Shown here piece by piece: positions 53,519 to 61,817 of a DNA stretch of 64,000 bases. Each line of letters begins with the position of its first letter. Position 1 is the stretch's first letter. This DNA is from Alkaliphilus flagellatus (GTDB lineage: Bacteria; Bacillota; Clostridia; Peptostreptococcales; Natronincolaceae). The stretch is taken from the NCBI RefSeq assembly GCF_018919215.1, contig NZ_JAHLQK010000006.1, positions 186,001-250,000 of the forward strand, written 5' to 3'. Made by a program: the position numbers and the translations under genes. A model generated the notes under the pieces. It was not told the origin of the DNA and ran no database searches. It saw only the letters and a list, made by a program, of their open reading frames with translations.

Positions 53519-54961
53519 TTGTTTCAGTTTAAAAACATGTTTAGAAACAATGTAAATATAATGACTACTGAGGAAATTCTTTTTAACGAAATAGAGGAAT
53601 TTAATAACTCAGATAAACGTAAATGGATGGTTACAGGAGATAAATATTATAGGGTAGAGAATGACATCTTCAATAGAAAAATGCTAAGACATACGGAAGA
53701 TGGAGCTGTAGAGGAAAAGTCTAAAGCTAATAATAAATTGGCTCATGGGTTTGCTAAGAACCTTACTGATGAAAAGATTGGATATTTACTTACTAAGGAT
53801 TATTCCCTAGACTGTGATAACAAAGAGTATATTGAGAAAGTCAAGAATGTATTAGGGAAGTATTTTCAATATACATTGACTAATTTAGGTACTGAAACAT
53901 CTAATAAGGGTATTGCATGGTTACAGGTCTATATAGACGAGCAAGGGCAATTTAAGACAATGATTATTCCTGCTGAACAATGTATACCTATATGGACAGA
54001 TAATACCCATACAGAATTACAGGCCATGATTAGATATTATGTTCAGACTGTCTATGAGGGCAGAGATAAAAAGGAGATAACCAGAGTTGAATATTATACT
54101 CCAGAGCAAATAGACTTCTATGTGTTAGATGGAAAACAGCTCATTAGAGATATAGAAAATAACGAGGGCGGTCCAGTGCTTCACTATAGAAAAGGTGAAG
54201 AATGGAAGTCATGGGGCAAAGTGCCCTTTATACCATGGAAAAATAACAGATTAGAATATCCGGATATAAGGTTTATAAAGTCTTTAATAGATAATTATGA
54301 TTTATCCAGGAGTGATATAGCTAACTTCATTGAGGATACTAAGAACCTTATTTATGTACTAAAGGGTTATGGTGGAGAAGATTTAGGAGAGTTCATGAGG
54401 GACTTAAACTACTATAGGGCAATTAAGATTGATGATCCCCAAGATGGTGGAGTTGATACTCTGAATCCTACTATAGATATTCAAGCAGCTAAGGAGCATT
54501 TTGAACAACTCAAAAGAGATATTAAAGAGTTTGGCCAAAGTGTTAATATGGACCTAGATAAGTTTGGTAGTTCTCCAAGTGGAATTGCTCTTAAATTTCT
54601 TTATAGTGGATTAGACTTAAAGTGTAACCATCTAGAGGTAGAATTTAAGAGGGCCTTTGAACAACTACTACACTTTGTAAATATCTATTTAGCAGAAACT
54701 AGCCAAGGAAATTATCAAAACATAGATGTAGATATTATATTCAATAGAGACATTCAGATTAACGAGACAGAGGCTATTGATAACTGTATTAATTCACAAG
54801 ACGTTATTTCTGAGGAAACTATAATTGCTAATCATCCATGGGTTAAAGATGTTGAAGCTGAACAAAAAAGGCTTGCAGAAGAAAGAAAAGAAAAAGCTAA
54901 TAGAAATGCTCAAATGTTTGATTTGCCGTTTTCTAAGTCGGTGATGGATGATGAAGAGTAA
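53519..54961 (+). CDS. Portal protein, SPP1 gp6-like
   Basis: 480 residues, TTG start with GGAGGTGAC before it. The sequence (NKLAHGFAKNLTDEKIGYLL; TRVEYYTPEQIDFYVLDGKQ; SGIALKFLYSGLDLKCNHLE) is that of SPP1-type portals. It forms the DNA entry vertex. Overlaps the MuF gene by 14 bp. Confidence 0.88.
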   Translation: MFQFKNMFRNNVNIMTTEEILFNEIEEFNNSDKRKWMVTGDKYYRVENDIFNRKMLRHTEDGAVEEKSKANNKLAHGFAKNLTDEKIGYLLTKDYSLDCDNKEYIEKVKNVLGKYFQYTLTNLGTETSNKGIAWLQVYIDEQGQFKTMIIPAEQCIPIWTDNTHTELQAMIRYYVQTVYEGRDKKEITRVEYYTPEQIDFYVLDGKQLIRDIENNEGGPVLHYRKGEEWKSWGKVPFIPWKNNRLEYPDIRFIKSLIDNYDLSRSDIANFIEDTKNLIYVLKGYGGEDLGEFMRDLNYYRAIKIDDPQDGGVDTLNPTIDIQAAKEHFEQLKRDIKEFGQSVNMDLDKFGSSPSGIALKFLYSGLDLKCNHLEVEFKRAFEQLLHFVNIYLAETSQGNYQNIDVDIIFNRDIQINETEAIDNCINSQDVISEETIIANHPWVKDVEAEQKRLAEERKEKANRNAQMFDLPFSKSVMDDEE

Positions 54962-56486
54962 TCAGTACTGGAAGCAAAGATCTATTGAAAGGATGGCAAA
55001 GTACCATAAAGATAGTGAAGAAACTATTAATCTTATATCTAATGCCTATAGTAAAGCACTACATGACATCGAGGAAGATATACGAAAGATAGTAGGTACA
55101 TATGCTACTAATGGAAAATTAACCTCAGCACAAGCAAGAAAGTATTTAAATCAAAAGATACCTAATTTTATTTTAGATATAATACGAAATCTGTATCCTA
55201 AAGTAAAAAATGAAAGTCTACAACAATGGATGTTATCAATACTTAATGCACCGGCTTACAAAGCTAGAATAACAAGACTTGAAGCACTAAAACAAAGTAT
55301 ATATCTAAGGACAAAACTAGTAGCTGATATAGAAACTCAACTAGCCACAAGTCAATACTTAGATACTATTAATCCAGCTTACTATAGAAATATGTTTGAT
55401 ATTCAAAAAGGTATAAGTATGGGGTTCGATGTCGCCCAAATGCCAACTAACGTAATTAAAACTGTATTAAATAATCCTTGGAGTGGAAAACATTTTTCAA
55501 GTCGTATATGGAACAACACTGATGCATTAGCCGAAAAACTAATTGAAGTTATAACTAGCGGATTTATGAGTGGTAAAAGCATAGATAGAATGGTTAAGGA
55601 GATAGAAGAATTAACCGATTATGGTAAGTTTGCAGCCACCAGATTAGTCAGAACAGAAACTACTTTTATGGCAAATGCAGCAGAGATGGAAAGCTATAAA
55701 GAAGCAGGAATTGATAAATATATTTATGTGGCCACACTAGATATGAGAACATCGGATATATGTCAGAAGCTAGATAGACAAATATTTAATGTTAAAGATG
55801 CAGAACCAGGAAAGAATCTTCCACCAATGCACCCTTATTGTAGAAGTACGACAAGGGCTTATTTAGGAGAGGATACATTAAAAGGTATTCAAAGACGTGC
55901 AAGGGATCCAAAGACAGGTAAGACTTATCTGGTGCCAGCTGATATGAGTTATAAAGAATGGTATAAGAAATATGTAGTAGATGAATATGGCCAAGATCAA
56001 GCTCAGGCTATGAAAAATAAGATAGTAAACAAATCAAGTGATAAGGAGCAACATAATAGATACAAAGATATTTTAGGCAAAGAAGTTCCTAAATCCTTTG
56101 ATAAATTTCAAGAATTGAAATATAATAATAGTGAGGAATGGAAAGGTCTACAACAGTTATATCGCGATACAAATAGTGGTAAAGTTTGGCAAAATGCTGA
56201 GTTTTCTACAGAAAAATTATTTAATAAGCATTATGATAAACACTTAAGTGAGTATGGAAATATAACCAAAGAGGAATACCTAAATATGGCTAGAGATTTA
56301 TTAGCTTCACCTGTTAAAGGAGATATTGAAGGATTTAAGAGTGGAATTGGATTTGTATTTAGGTATAACAAAACAACAAATGATTTTGCTATTGGTAGAG
56401 CTGATGGATACATATCGACGTTATATAAGCCAATAGATGGATATGAACATTATCTTGAGCAGGTAGAAAAATATATGGAGGAATAA
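54948..56486 (+). CDS. MuF-type minor head protein with C-terminal PBECR-like toxin domain
   Basis: 512 residues. Residues about 1-310 are the SPP1 gp7/MuF head-morphogenesis domain, with the late signature LPPMHPYCRSTTRAYL (about 285-300). After a linker, residues about 385-512 add a separate domain: NKHYDKHLSEYGNITKEEYL, then RADGYISTLYKPIDGYEHYL near the end. This arrangement fits the Phage-Barnase-EndoU-ColicinE5/D-RelE (PBECR) nucleases that are fused to MuF proteins and delivered with phage DNA. The pairing with the next Cys-rich gene suggests a toxin-immunity module. Catalytic residues are not certain. Confidence 0.75.
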   Translation: MMKSNQYWKQRSIERMAKYHKDSEETINLISNAYSKALHDIEEDIRKIVGTYATNGKLTSAQARKYLNQKIPNFILDIIRNLYPKVKNESLQQWMLSILNAPAYKARITRLEALKQSIYLRTKLVADIETQLATSQYLDTINPAYYRNMFDIQKGISMGFDVAQMPTNVIKTVLNNPWSGKHFSSRIWNNTDALAEKLIEVITSGFMSGKSIDRMVKEIEELTDYGKFAATRLVRTETTFMANAAEMESYKEAGIDKYIYVATLDMRTSDICQKLDRQIFNVKDAEPGKNLPPMHPYCRSTTRAYLGEDTLKGIQRRARDPKTGKTYLVPADMSYKEWYKKYVVDEYGQDQAQAMKNKIVNKSSDKEQHNRYKDILGKEVPKSFDKFQELKYNNSEEWKGLQQLYRDTNSGKVWQNAEFSTEKLFNKHYDKHLSEYGNITKEEYLNMARDLLASPVKGDIEGFKSGIGFVFRYNKTTNDFAIGRADGYISTLYKPIDGYEHYLEQVEKYMEE

Positions 56487-56488
56487 TA

Positions 56489-56668
56489 ATGGACTATGAA
56501 ATTAATTGTCCTTGCTGTACTTCTAAAGTAGAGATGTTTGATATTTGCGAAGTATGCGGATGGCAAAACAGTGGACCAGATGAAAATGAAGATGATCCTA
56601 AAGGCCCTAATAAGATGAGTTTGAAGGAAGCTAAGGAAGCCTATCTAAAAGGCAATGAAATAATTTAA
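56489..56668 (+). CDS. CPCC-type small Cys-rich protein (possible immunity)
   Basis: 59 residues from ATG 56489, 2 bp after the MuF-toxin stop. Reads NCPCC, then CEVCGWQNSGPDE, and ends NKMSLKEAKEAYLKGN: the Cys_rich_CPCC family (zinc-binding CPxCC and CxxC). CPCC proteins often follow toxin genes. Its position behind the toxin-fused MuF makes it a candidate immunity protein. Confidence 0.65.
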   Translation: MDYEINCPCCTSKVEMFDICEVCGWQNSGPDENEDDPKGPNKMSLKEAKEAYLKGNEII

Positions 56669-56670
56669 CT

Positions 56671-56704
56671 AAGCACTTACTGAGTAAAAATAGTAGGTGC
56701 TTTT
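56671..56704 (+). terminator. Terminator-like hairpin (type repeated at 61031)
   Basis: AAGCACTTACT (56671-56681) pairs with AGTAGGTGCTT (56692-56702) with a single G-T pair and then T residues. Nearly the same hairpin lies at 61031-61058. Confidence 0.6.
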
Positions 56705-56734
56705 ATTATGCTTATAATTAGGAGGTGTAAATTT

Positions 56735-56887
56735 ATGATATTGGATACAGTCATCAAGGCATTTACTTCTATATTGATATTACTTTACTTAATTAAGTCC
56801 TTTAGAGAGAAAAACAAAGGCAATACGTTAAATAGCATATATGGAATGTTATGGGCTATATTTATGATGATGGTATTAAAGCTTTAG
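56735..56887 (+). CDS. Small membrane protein (50 aa)
   Basis: AGGAGGTG site before ATG. Two hydrophobic segments flank a basic loop (AFTSILILLYLI; YGMLWAIFMMMVLKL). Lies between the toxin/immunity pair and the scaffold gene. Unknown function; possibly moron or holin-like. Confidence 0.45.
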   Translation: MILDTVIKAFTSILILLYLIKSFREKNKGNTLNSIYGMLWAIFMMMVLKL

Positions 56888-56992
56888 AAATAAGGCTTTT
56901 TTTATTGCCCTTTTTTAGTATTGTTAGGGCATAAAGAAACAAGAACCTAAAACTGGCACTGACCAGTATAAAAAAGTATGGAGGTATGAAAT

Positions 56993-57541
56993 ATGGATTG
57001 GTTAAAAGAGTTGCTTAAAAATGCAGGGATTGAAGATATAAAGGTAGATGAAATAGTAGCAAATGCAAATAAAGAAGTCCCTAAGTATCTAATTCCAAAA
57101 GACAAGTATAACGAAGTATCAGAAGCTAAGAAACAATTAGAGTCTGATATTAAAGAGAGAGACAAACAGCTTAAGAATTTAGGAGACAAGGTAAAAGGTA
57201 ATGAAGAATTAGAAAAGCAGATTAAAGACCTTCAAGAAACTAATAAAAAGGCTGCTGGAGATTATGAAACTAAGATTAAGAACATTACCTTAGATAATGC
57301 CATTAAGCTTAAATTAAAGGACAGTAAAGCAAAGTATGAGGACATTCTAATGGGTAAGTTTGATAGGGAAAAATTAAACATTAAAGAAGATGGTACTATT
57401 GAAGGCTTAGACGAGCAATTCAATAGTATTAAAGAAGGCTACAAGGATTTATTTGAACAACCCATTACTGGAAATACACCTAATAATAATGGTGGTAGCA
57501 AGGGCGAAGTAGATCCATTTTTAGCAGGATTTAATTCATAA
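56993..57541 (+). CDS. Phage scaffold protein (GP20-like)
   Basis: 182 residues. Starts DWLKELLKNAGIEDIKVDEI, then a long coiled coil (about 45-100), ending in a small C-terminal region rich in N and G before DPFLAGF. Directly upstream of the capsid gene, as expected for a scaffold. Confidence 0.8.
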   Translation: MDWLKELLKNAGIEDIKVDEIVANANKEVPKYLIPKDKYNEVSEAKKQLESDIKERDKQLKNLGDKVKGNEELEKQIKDLQETNKKAAGDYETKIKNITLDNAIKLKLKDSKAKYEDILMGKFDREKLNIKEDGTIEGLDEQFNSIKEGYKDLFEQPITGNTPNNNGGSKGEVDPFLAGFNS

Positions 57542-57565
57542 AAAATATAAGGAGATGATTATAGT

Positions 57566-58390
57566 ATGGCAACGATAGATTATGCAGTAAAGTATTCAGG
57601 TGCAGTAGATGAAAGATTCAAAGTAGAGGCAAAATCAGAACGAGTAATTAATAAGGATTATGATTTTGTAGGAGCTAAAACAGTAAAAGTATATAATATT
57701 TCAACGGCTCCTATGGGAGATTATACTAGGAGTGGATTATCAAGATACGGTACTCCAGAGGAATTAGATGCAACTACTCAAGAAATGACTATGACCCAAG
57801 ATAGATCATTTACATTCACAATTGACAAAATGAACGAAGATGAAACTATGGGGGCATTAAATGCAGGAAAAGCATTAGCAAGACAATTAAGAGAAGTAGT
57901 AATTCCAGAAGTCGACACCTATAGATTTACCAAGATGGCTACAGGAGCAGGAACTAAAGCAGAAGCAGTAGCAATTACAAAAGATAATATCTACGATCTT
58001 GTTACAACTGGAACAGAAACACTAGACGATAAAGAAGTACCTACAGAAGGTAGATTTATCGTAGTTACTCCTGCAACTTACAAAGCAATGAAAGGTTCTA
58101 AAGACATTGTATTAGAAACGGAAATAGGGCAAGATATGAGACTTAGGGGTGTTGTAGCAATGTTAGACAACATGCCTGTAATTAAAGTACCTTCTAGTAG
58201 ACTACCAGCAAAAGCAGGATTTTTAATAGGACATTCTGTAGCAACTACAGCACCTGTTAAGTTAGCAGAGTATAAAGTACATACAGATGTACCTGGTATT
58301 AGTGGTAGCTTAGTAGAGGGAAGGGTTTACTATGATGCATTTGTACTAAACAACAAGAAAGATGCTCTATACTTCCAACCAATATTATAG
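57566..58390 (+). CDS. Major capsid protein
   Basis: 274 residues, AAGGAGATG site. The sequence (AVKYSGAVDERFKVEAKSER; IDKMNEDETMGALNAGKALA; GRFIVVTPATYKAM) follows the HK97-fold capsid pattern of related siphoviruses. No cleavage site is obvious, consistent with the separate scaffold gene. Confidence 0.85.
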   Translation: MATIDYAVKYSGAVDERFKVEAKSERVINKDYDFVGAKTVKVYNISTAPMGDYTRSGLSRYGTPEELDATTQEMTMTQDRSFTFTIDKMNEDETMGALNAGKALARQLREVVIPEVDTYRFTKMATGAGTKAEAVAITKDNIYDLVTTGTETLDDKEVPTEGRFIVVTPATYKAMKGSKDIVLETEIGQDMRLRGVVAMLDNMPVIKVPSSRLPAKAGFLIGHSVATTAPVKLAEYKVHTDVPGISGSLVEGRVYYDAFVLNNKKDALYFQPIL

Positions 58391-58400
58391 GAGGGATAAA

Positions 58401-58556
58401 GTGATTAAATTTAAAAATAAGATAGATGGCTCTGTATTCTTTGTAGAGCCTAATACTATTCAATTTACTGTATTAAACAATGATAGTAATTACGAAGTTA
58501 TCGAAGAAGAATTAGAAGAAAAGAAAGAAACTACTAAGAAAAAGGCTGCTAAATAG
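58401..58556 (+). CDS. Small phage structural-region protein (51 aa)
   Basis: GTG start behind GGAGGGAT. IKFKNKIDGSVFFVEPNTIQ then an acidic-basic low-complexity C-terminus (EEKKETTKKKAAK). Conserved position right after the capsid; unknown function. Confidence 0.5.
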   Translation: MIKFKNKIDGSVFFVEPNTIQFTVLNNDSNYEVIEEELEEKKETTKKKAAK

Positions 58557-58586
58557 TGGCCTTCTTTACTTTAGGTAGGTGATTAT

Positions 58587-58889
58587 ATGGAGCAATTAGA
58601 AAGACTCAAGATTAAGTTAGGTATATCTTTAGAAGATGTGACTCAAGACGAATTATTAAATCTGTATTTAGAAGATTCAAAGGATACTATGTTAGAACTT
58701 ACACACCTTAAAGAGCTACCTACAAGCCTAAATTCAAGTCAAATAGACCTAGCTATAGTTTACTATAACAAGCAAGGAATAGAGGGGCAAACAAGCCATA
58801 GTGAAGGTGGAATAAGCAGAAGTTTTGAAGAAGATATACCTAAAGACATAATGAAGAAGATTAGATCAGCAAGAAGATTGCCGAGGTGA
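58587..58889 (+). CDS. Head-tail connector (gp6-like)
   Basis: 100 residues. LEDVTQDELLNLYLEDSKDT and VYYNKQGIEGQTSHSEGGIS are typical of the phage gp6/DNA-packaging connector family, placed between capsid and head-closure genes. Confidence 0.75.
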   Translation: MEQLERLKIKLGISLEDVTQDELLNLYLEDSKDTMLELTHLKELPTSLNSSQIDLAIVYYNKQGIEGQTSHSEGGISRSFEEDIPKDIMKKIRSARRLPR

Positions 58890-58893
58890 TTAT

Positions 58894-59250
58894 ATGAGAC
58901 TAAGGCAGAGGGACTTAAAACCATATCAGCTTAAAAAACATGGTAAGTTTAAAGATGGTGATGCAACTACCTATACAGGATATGAAAAAGAAGGTCGAGA
59001 AATCAAGGCTAAAATCCAACCTGCAGGGGGTAAAACCCTATCTGAAATGTACGGACTAAAACTTGCTAATATGCAGATTATGATTTTAGAGGATACTCCT
59101 ATAGCCAAGGAAATAGACAAAGATTTTAATAGCCAAAAGCAACAATACGGAGTATGTGTCTATAGAAATAAAGACCAAGAACCCGACTATAAAATAGTTG
59201 CTATAAGACCTTGGAGTGGGCATTTAGTCGTAGATTTGGAGAGGGTATAA
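58894..59250 (+). CDS. Head-closure/stopper-like protein
   Basis: 118 residues, mainly beta. Position between connector and gp10-like gene fits a head-tail stopper. The stop abuts the next ATG (59250/59251). Sequence similarity to a family is not certain. Confidence 0.55.
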   Translation: MRLRQRDLKPYQLKKHGKFKDGDATTYTGYEKEGREIKAKIQPAGGKTLSEMYGLKLANMQIMILEDTPIAKEIDKDFNSQKQQYGVCVYRNKDQEPDYKIVAIRPWSGHLVVDLERV

Positions 59251-59682
59251 ATGAGTATAGAAGGTTTTGATAGCTTAATGAGAAAGCTAGATAGTTTAGG
59301 TGGTAGTACTACAAAAGCAGTAGCTAAAGGTGTAGGATTAGCAGCTAAAAAAGTACAAGGCGATGCTAAAGACTTGGCACCTGTAGATACAGGACAGCTA
59401 AGAAATAGTATAAGTACCAACATAGAAGAAAAAGACAATGTGATAGTAGGCAAGGTATTTACTAACAATGACCATGCAGCATATGTTGAATTTGGTACAG
59501 GACAACGGGGTAAAGCTTCGGATATAGAGTCTAAAAAGGAAATGAATATTTCTTATAAGGAAGATTGGACAGGTATGGCAGCACAACCATTTATGTATCC
59601 AGCTATGAAACAGAACGAGGGATATATTAAGGATACTATTAAAGGTGCTATACAAATGGAAATAAAGAAGGTGAGTAAGTAA
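59251..59682 (+). CDS. HK97 gp10-like protein
   Basis: 143 residues. Motifs LAPVDTGQLRNSIS and YAAYVEFGTGQRG-like (HAAYVEFGTGQRG), plus AAQPFMYPAM near the end, are the standard signature of HK97 gp10 head-tail joining proteins. It overlaps the next gene by one base. Confidence 0.9.
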   Translation: MSIEGFDSLMRKLDSLGGSTTKAVAKGVGLAAKKVQGDAKDLAPVDTGQLRNSISTNIEEKDNVIVGKVFTNNDHAAYVEFGTGQRGKASDIESKKEMNISYKEDWTGMAAQPFMYPAMKQNEGYIKDTIKGAIQMEIKKVSK

Positions 59683-60035
59683 TGTATGATATTAAACCTA
59701 CTATAAATAAATTACTTGAAGAAATTGTAGGAGAAGATAGTGTATCAGATGCTTACCCAGAAGATTTTAATAATCTGCCACACATATCTTTTTATGAGCA
59801 AAGCAATAATGATTATCTGAAAAAAGGCCCCGAACTCTTAACAGAAATAGTTATTCAAATTGATATTTGGCATAACAGGAGCACAGGAGCATTGGCACAA
59901 CAAGTTAATAATAAAATGAACTCCATAGGTTTTAGACGTGAGTTTATGAGGGACATACCAGACCCTAATGTAAAGCATAAAACTATGAGGTTTAAAGGCA
60001 TAGTAGATAAAAGAAGTTTATTAGTATATCAATAA
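59682..60035 (+). CDS. Tail terminator/completion protein
   Basis: 117 residues (SDAYPEDFNNLPHISFYEQS; IVIQIDIWHNRSTGALAQQV). Size, position before the tail tube and the pattern 'P-I-S-F ... Q-I-D-I-W' suggest a DUF3168-like tail terminator. Confidence 0.65.
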   Translation: MYDIKPTINKLLEEIVGEDSVSDAYPEDFNNLPHISFYEQSNNDYLKKGPELLTEIVIQIDIWHNRSTGALAQQVNNKMNSIGFRREFMRDIPDPNVKHKTMRFKGIVDKRSLLVYQ

Positions 60036-60051
60036 AGAAGGAGTGAAGATA

Positions 60052-60495
60052 ATGTTTAAGATAGATTTACAGTTATTTGCAGGAACAAGCTTTAACGAAA
60101 CAAAAATCTCTTATAAAGAAGGTTCAATGACTGATTTTACAGAGATTGAATTATTAATGGAAGTACCTGAACTTGGAGGGGATCCAGAGAAGATAGATGT
60201 AACTACATTGAAAGATAAACATAAAAAGTCTATTCCAGGTATTACAGATTTAGGTGATTTAGCTTTTGTATTTCTATATGACAATAGCAGTTCTACATCT
60301 AATTATAGAGTTTTAAAGAAATTACAAGATGATAAGAAGATAGCTACATTTAAGCTAGAGTATCCAGATGGAACAGGTCACGAATTTGATGCCTATGTAA
60401 ATGTAAAGATTGCAGGTGGTGGAGTTAATACAGCAGCAACATTTACTGCAAGTATGAGTTTACAGAGTGATATAAACACTACTAATCCAGCATAG
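60052..60495 (+). CDS. Tail tube protein (major tail protein)
   Basis: 147 residues from ATG 60052, AAGGAGTG upstream (ATG 60043 lacks a site). SMTDFTEIELLMEVPELGGD, DVTTLKDKHKKSIPGI and ATFTASMSLQSD are typical of siphovirus tail tube proteins. Precedes the moron and tail chaperones. Confidence 0.85.
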   Translation: MFKIDLQLFAGTSFNETKISYKEGSMTDFTEIELLMEVPELGGDPEKIDVTTLKDKHKKSIPGITDLGDLAFVFLYDNSSSTSNYRVLKKLQDDKKIATFKLEYPDGTGHEFDAYVNVKIAGGGVNTAATFTASMSLQSDINTTNPA

Positions 60496-60533
60496 CGTAT
60501 TGAAAATCCTTCCATGGTATGGTATCCTAAAAA

Positions 60534-60542
60534 TGTTATAAT
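60534..60542 (+). promoter_or_regulatory. Extended -10 promoter of the moron
   Basis: TGTTATAAT (60534-60542) is an extended -10 (TG-N-TATAAT), with no good -35. It lies 25 bp before the moron start and would let it be expressed from the prophage apart from the late operon. Confidence 0.5.
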
Positions 60543-60566
60543 ATACTAATAGAGGAGGATTTTCTC

Positions 60567-61010
60567 ATGAGTGAAAAGAAGAACAAGAAACCTTTATTTA
60601 AAAGATGGTGGTTTTGGGTTATAGTAGTGATTGTAGCAGGTGGAGTTATAGGTTCTAATGGCAGCAAGAATACGCCTAAAGCAGGGTCTGATGTACCTAC
60701 ATCTAACCAAGAAAAAACAGAAGAAAAATGGGAAGAAGTAATAAGGTTTGAAGGAAAAAGTATTAAAGATACTGAAACTTTTAAAATCTCATCTAAAGAA
60801 TGGAGAATTGTGTGGGATACAAAGCCAGGCGATATGGGTGGCATGAATTTTCAAATATATGTATATAATGCTAATGGCTCTATGGAAAGTGTTGCTGCAA
60901 ATGTAATTGGAGAGGCGAATGATACAAGCTATATGCGTGGTAAGGGTGAGTACTATTTTACAATTGTCACTGCTCAACCATATACAATCATTGTTGAGGA
61001 AAAGAAATAA
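60567..61010 (+). CDS. Membrane-anchored moron protein
   Basis: 147 residues, GAGGAGG site. A basic start, one membrane helix (WWFWVIVVIVAGGVIGSNG, about 14-32), a flexible linker, then an outside domain of about 85 residues that is beta-rich (DTETFKISSKEWRIVWDTKP ... YYFTIVTAQPYTIIVEEK). It has its own promoter and terminator within the tail operon, the classical moron structure; superinfection exclusion is a plausible role. Confidence 0.6.
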   Translation: MSEKKNKKPLFKRWWFWVIVVIVAGGVIGSNGSKNTPKAGSDVPTSNQEKTEEKWEEVIRFEGKSIKDTETFKISSKEWRIVWDTKPGDMGGMNFQIYVYNANGSMESVAANVIGEANDTSYMRGKGEYYFTIVTAQPYTIIVEEKK

Positions 61011-61030
61011 ATCATTTTAAAATTTAAATG

Positions 61031-61063
61031 AAAAGCACTTACTTATGTAGGTGCTTTTTTCAT
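61031..61063 (+). terminator. Moron terminator
   Basis: AAAAGCACTTAC (61031-61042) pairs with GTAGGTGCTTTT (61047-61058) with one G-T pair and is followed by further T. Similar to the hairpin at 56671. Confidence 0.75.
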
Positions 61064-61095
61064 ACTCAAAATAAAAAAAACGGAGGAATGAATAA

Positions 61096-61461
61096 ATGAG
61101 ATATACAGAATTTAAGGTTGGAGATAAGGAATATAAATTAAGATTAGCAGCTAGTGAAATGATAAATGTAGAAAAGAAAATTGGTGGGAATGTATTAGAT
61201 ATATTCATGAAAAAAGAACAGATACCTACAATGGAGGAATTACTTTTAACACTTCATGGATCACTACAGAAATTCCAGCACGGTATCGGTTTATCAGATA
61301 CTTATAATATTTATGATGAATATGTAGATAATGGTGGAGCTTTTGAAGATTTAATAGAAGTAATTATGGACGTACTGGAGGTAAGTGGTTTTTTCAAGAA
61401 AGAGCAATTAGAGGAGGGGAAGGCCAAACTCAAGAAAACCAAGGAGCAAAAGAACGAATAA
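61096..61461 (+). CDS. Tail assembly chaperone (G-like)
   Basis: 121 residues, ACGGAGGAATG site. TEFKVGDKEYKLRLAASEMI starts the typical chaperone domain. TTTTTTC at 61389-61395 lies in frame as T TTT TTC, where ribosomes could slip -1 and read on in the frame of the next ORF, as for the phage lambda G/GT pair. Placed just before the tape measure. Confidence 0.8.
   Translation: MRYTEFKVGDKEYKLRLAASEMINVEKKIGGNVLDIFMKKEQIPTMEELLLTLHGSLQKFQHGIGLSDTYNIYDEYVDNGGAFEDLIEVIMDVLEVSGFFKKEQLEEGKAKLKKTKEQKNE
61389..61395 (+). promoter_or_regulatory. -1 ribosomal frameshift heptamer
   Basis: T TTT TTC in the chaperone reading frame is an X XXY YYZ-type slippery sequence. Slipping by -1 gives TTT TTT followed by CAA (61395-61397). 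It lies 66 bp before the zero-frame stop. Confidence 0.6.
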
Positions 61462-61817
61462 ACAATTGCACAGAACTATTTGAAAAACTGTATCCAGTTG
61501 CTGTAGAAAGCGGTGTGGATGCAGTTTTTTATTGGGATATGACTTATTCAGAAATTATTGCTTCTATAGAAGGAGCACAAAGAAAAGCAAAATTAGAAAT
61601 GCAATTCAATGCCAGTTTAGTTTATAAATTAGGTTCTCTTATAGGTGTTGCAGTAAATGACCCTAAGAAATATCCATCTACTTCAAAAGAAGCATTCCCT
61701 AAATTATTTGATGATTTAGTAGAAGATACATCTAAACAACAACCATGGCAAGTTATGAAAGAAAGATTGAATGATTATAATGCTTACCTTAAAAGGAAGA
61801 GAGGTGAGAATGCTTGA
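61395..61817 (+). CDS. Tail assembly chaperone, T extension made by -1 frameshift
   Basis: The frame is open from before the slippery site to 61817, with no credible start of its own in the overlap (ATG 61515 lies in its middle). Its sequence includes NNCTELFEKLYPVAVESGVD, then FYWDMTYSEIIASIEGAQRK (about 20-60), the usual C-part of siphovirus chaperones. A fusion of the first 100 codons of the G-like gene with this part would be about 240 residues. The stop overlaps the TTG start of the tape measure. Confidence 0.65.
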   Translation, partial: QERAIRGGEGQTQENQGAKERINNCTELFEKLYPVAVESGVDAVFYWDMTYSEIIASIEGAQRKAKLEMQFNASLVYKLGSLIGVAVNDPKKYPSTSKEAFPKLFDDLVEDTSKQQPWQVMKERLNDYNAYLKRKRGENA

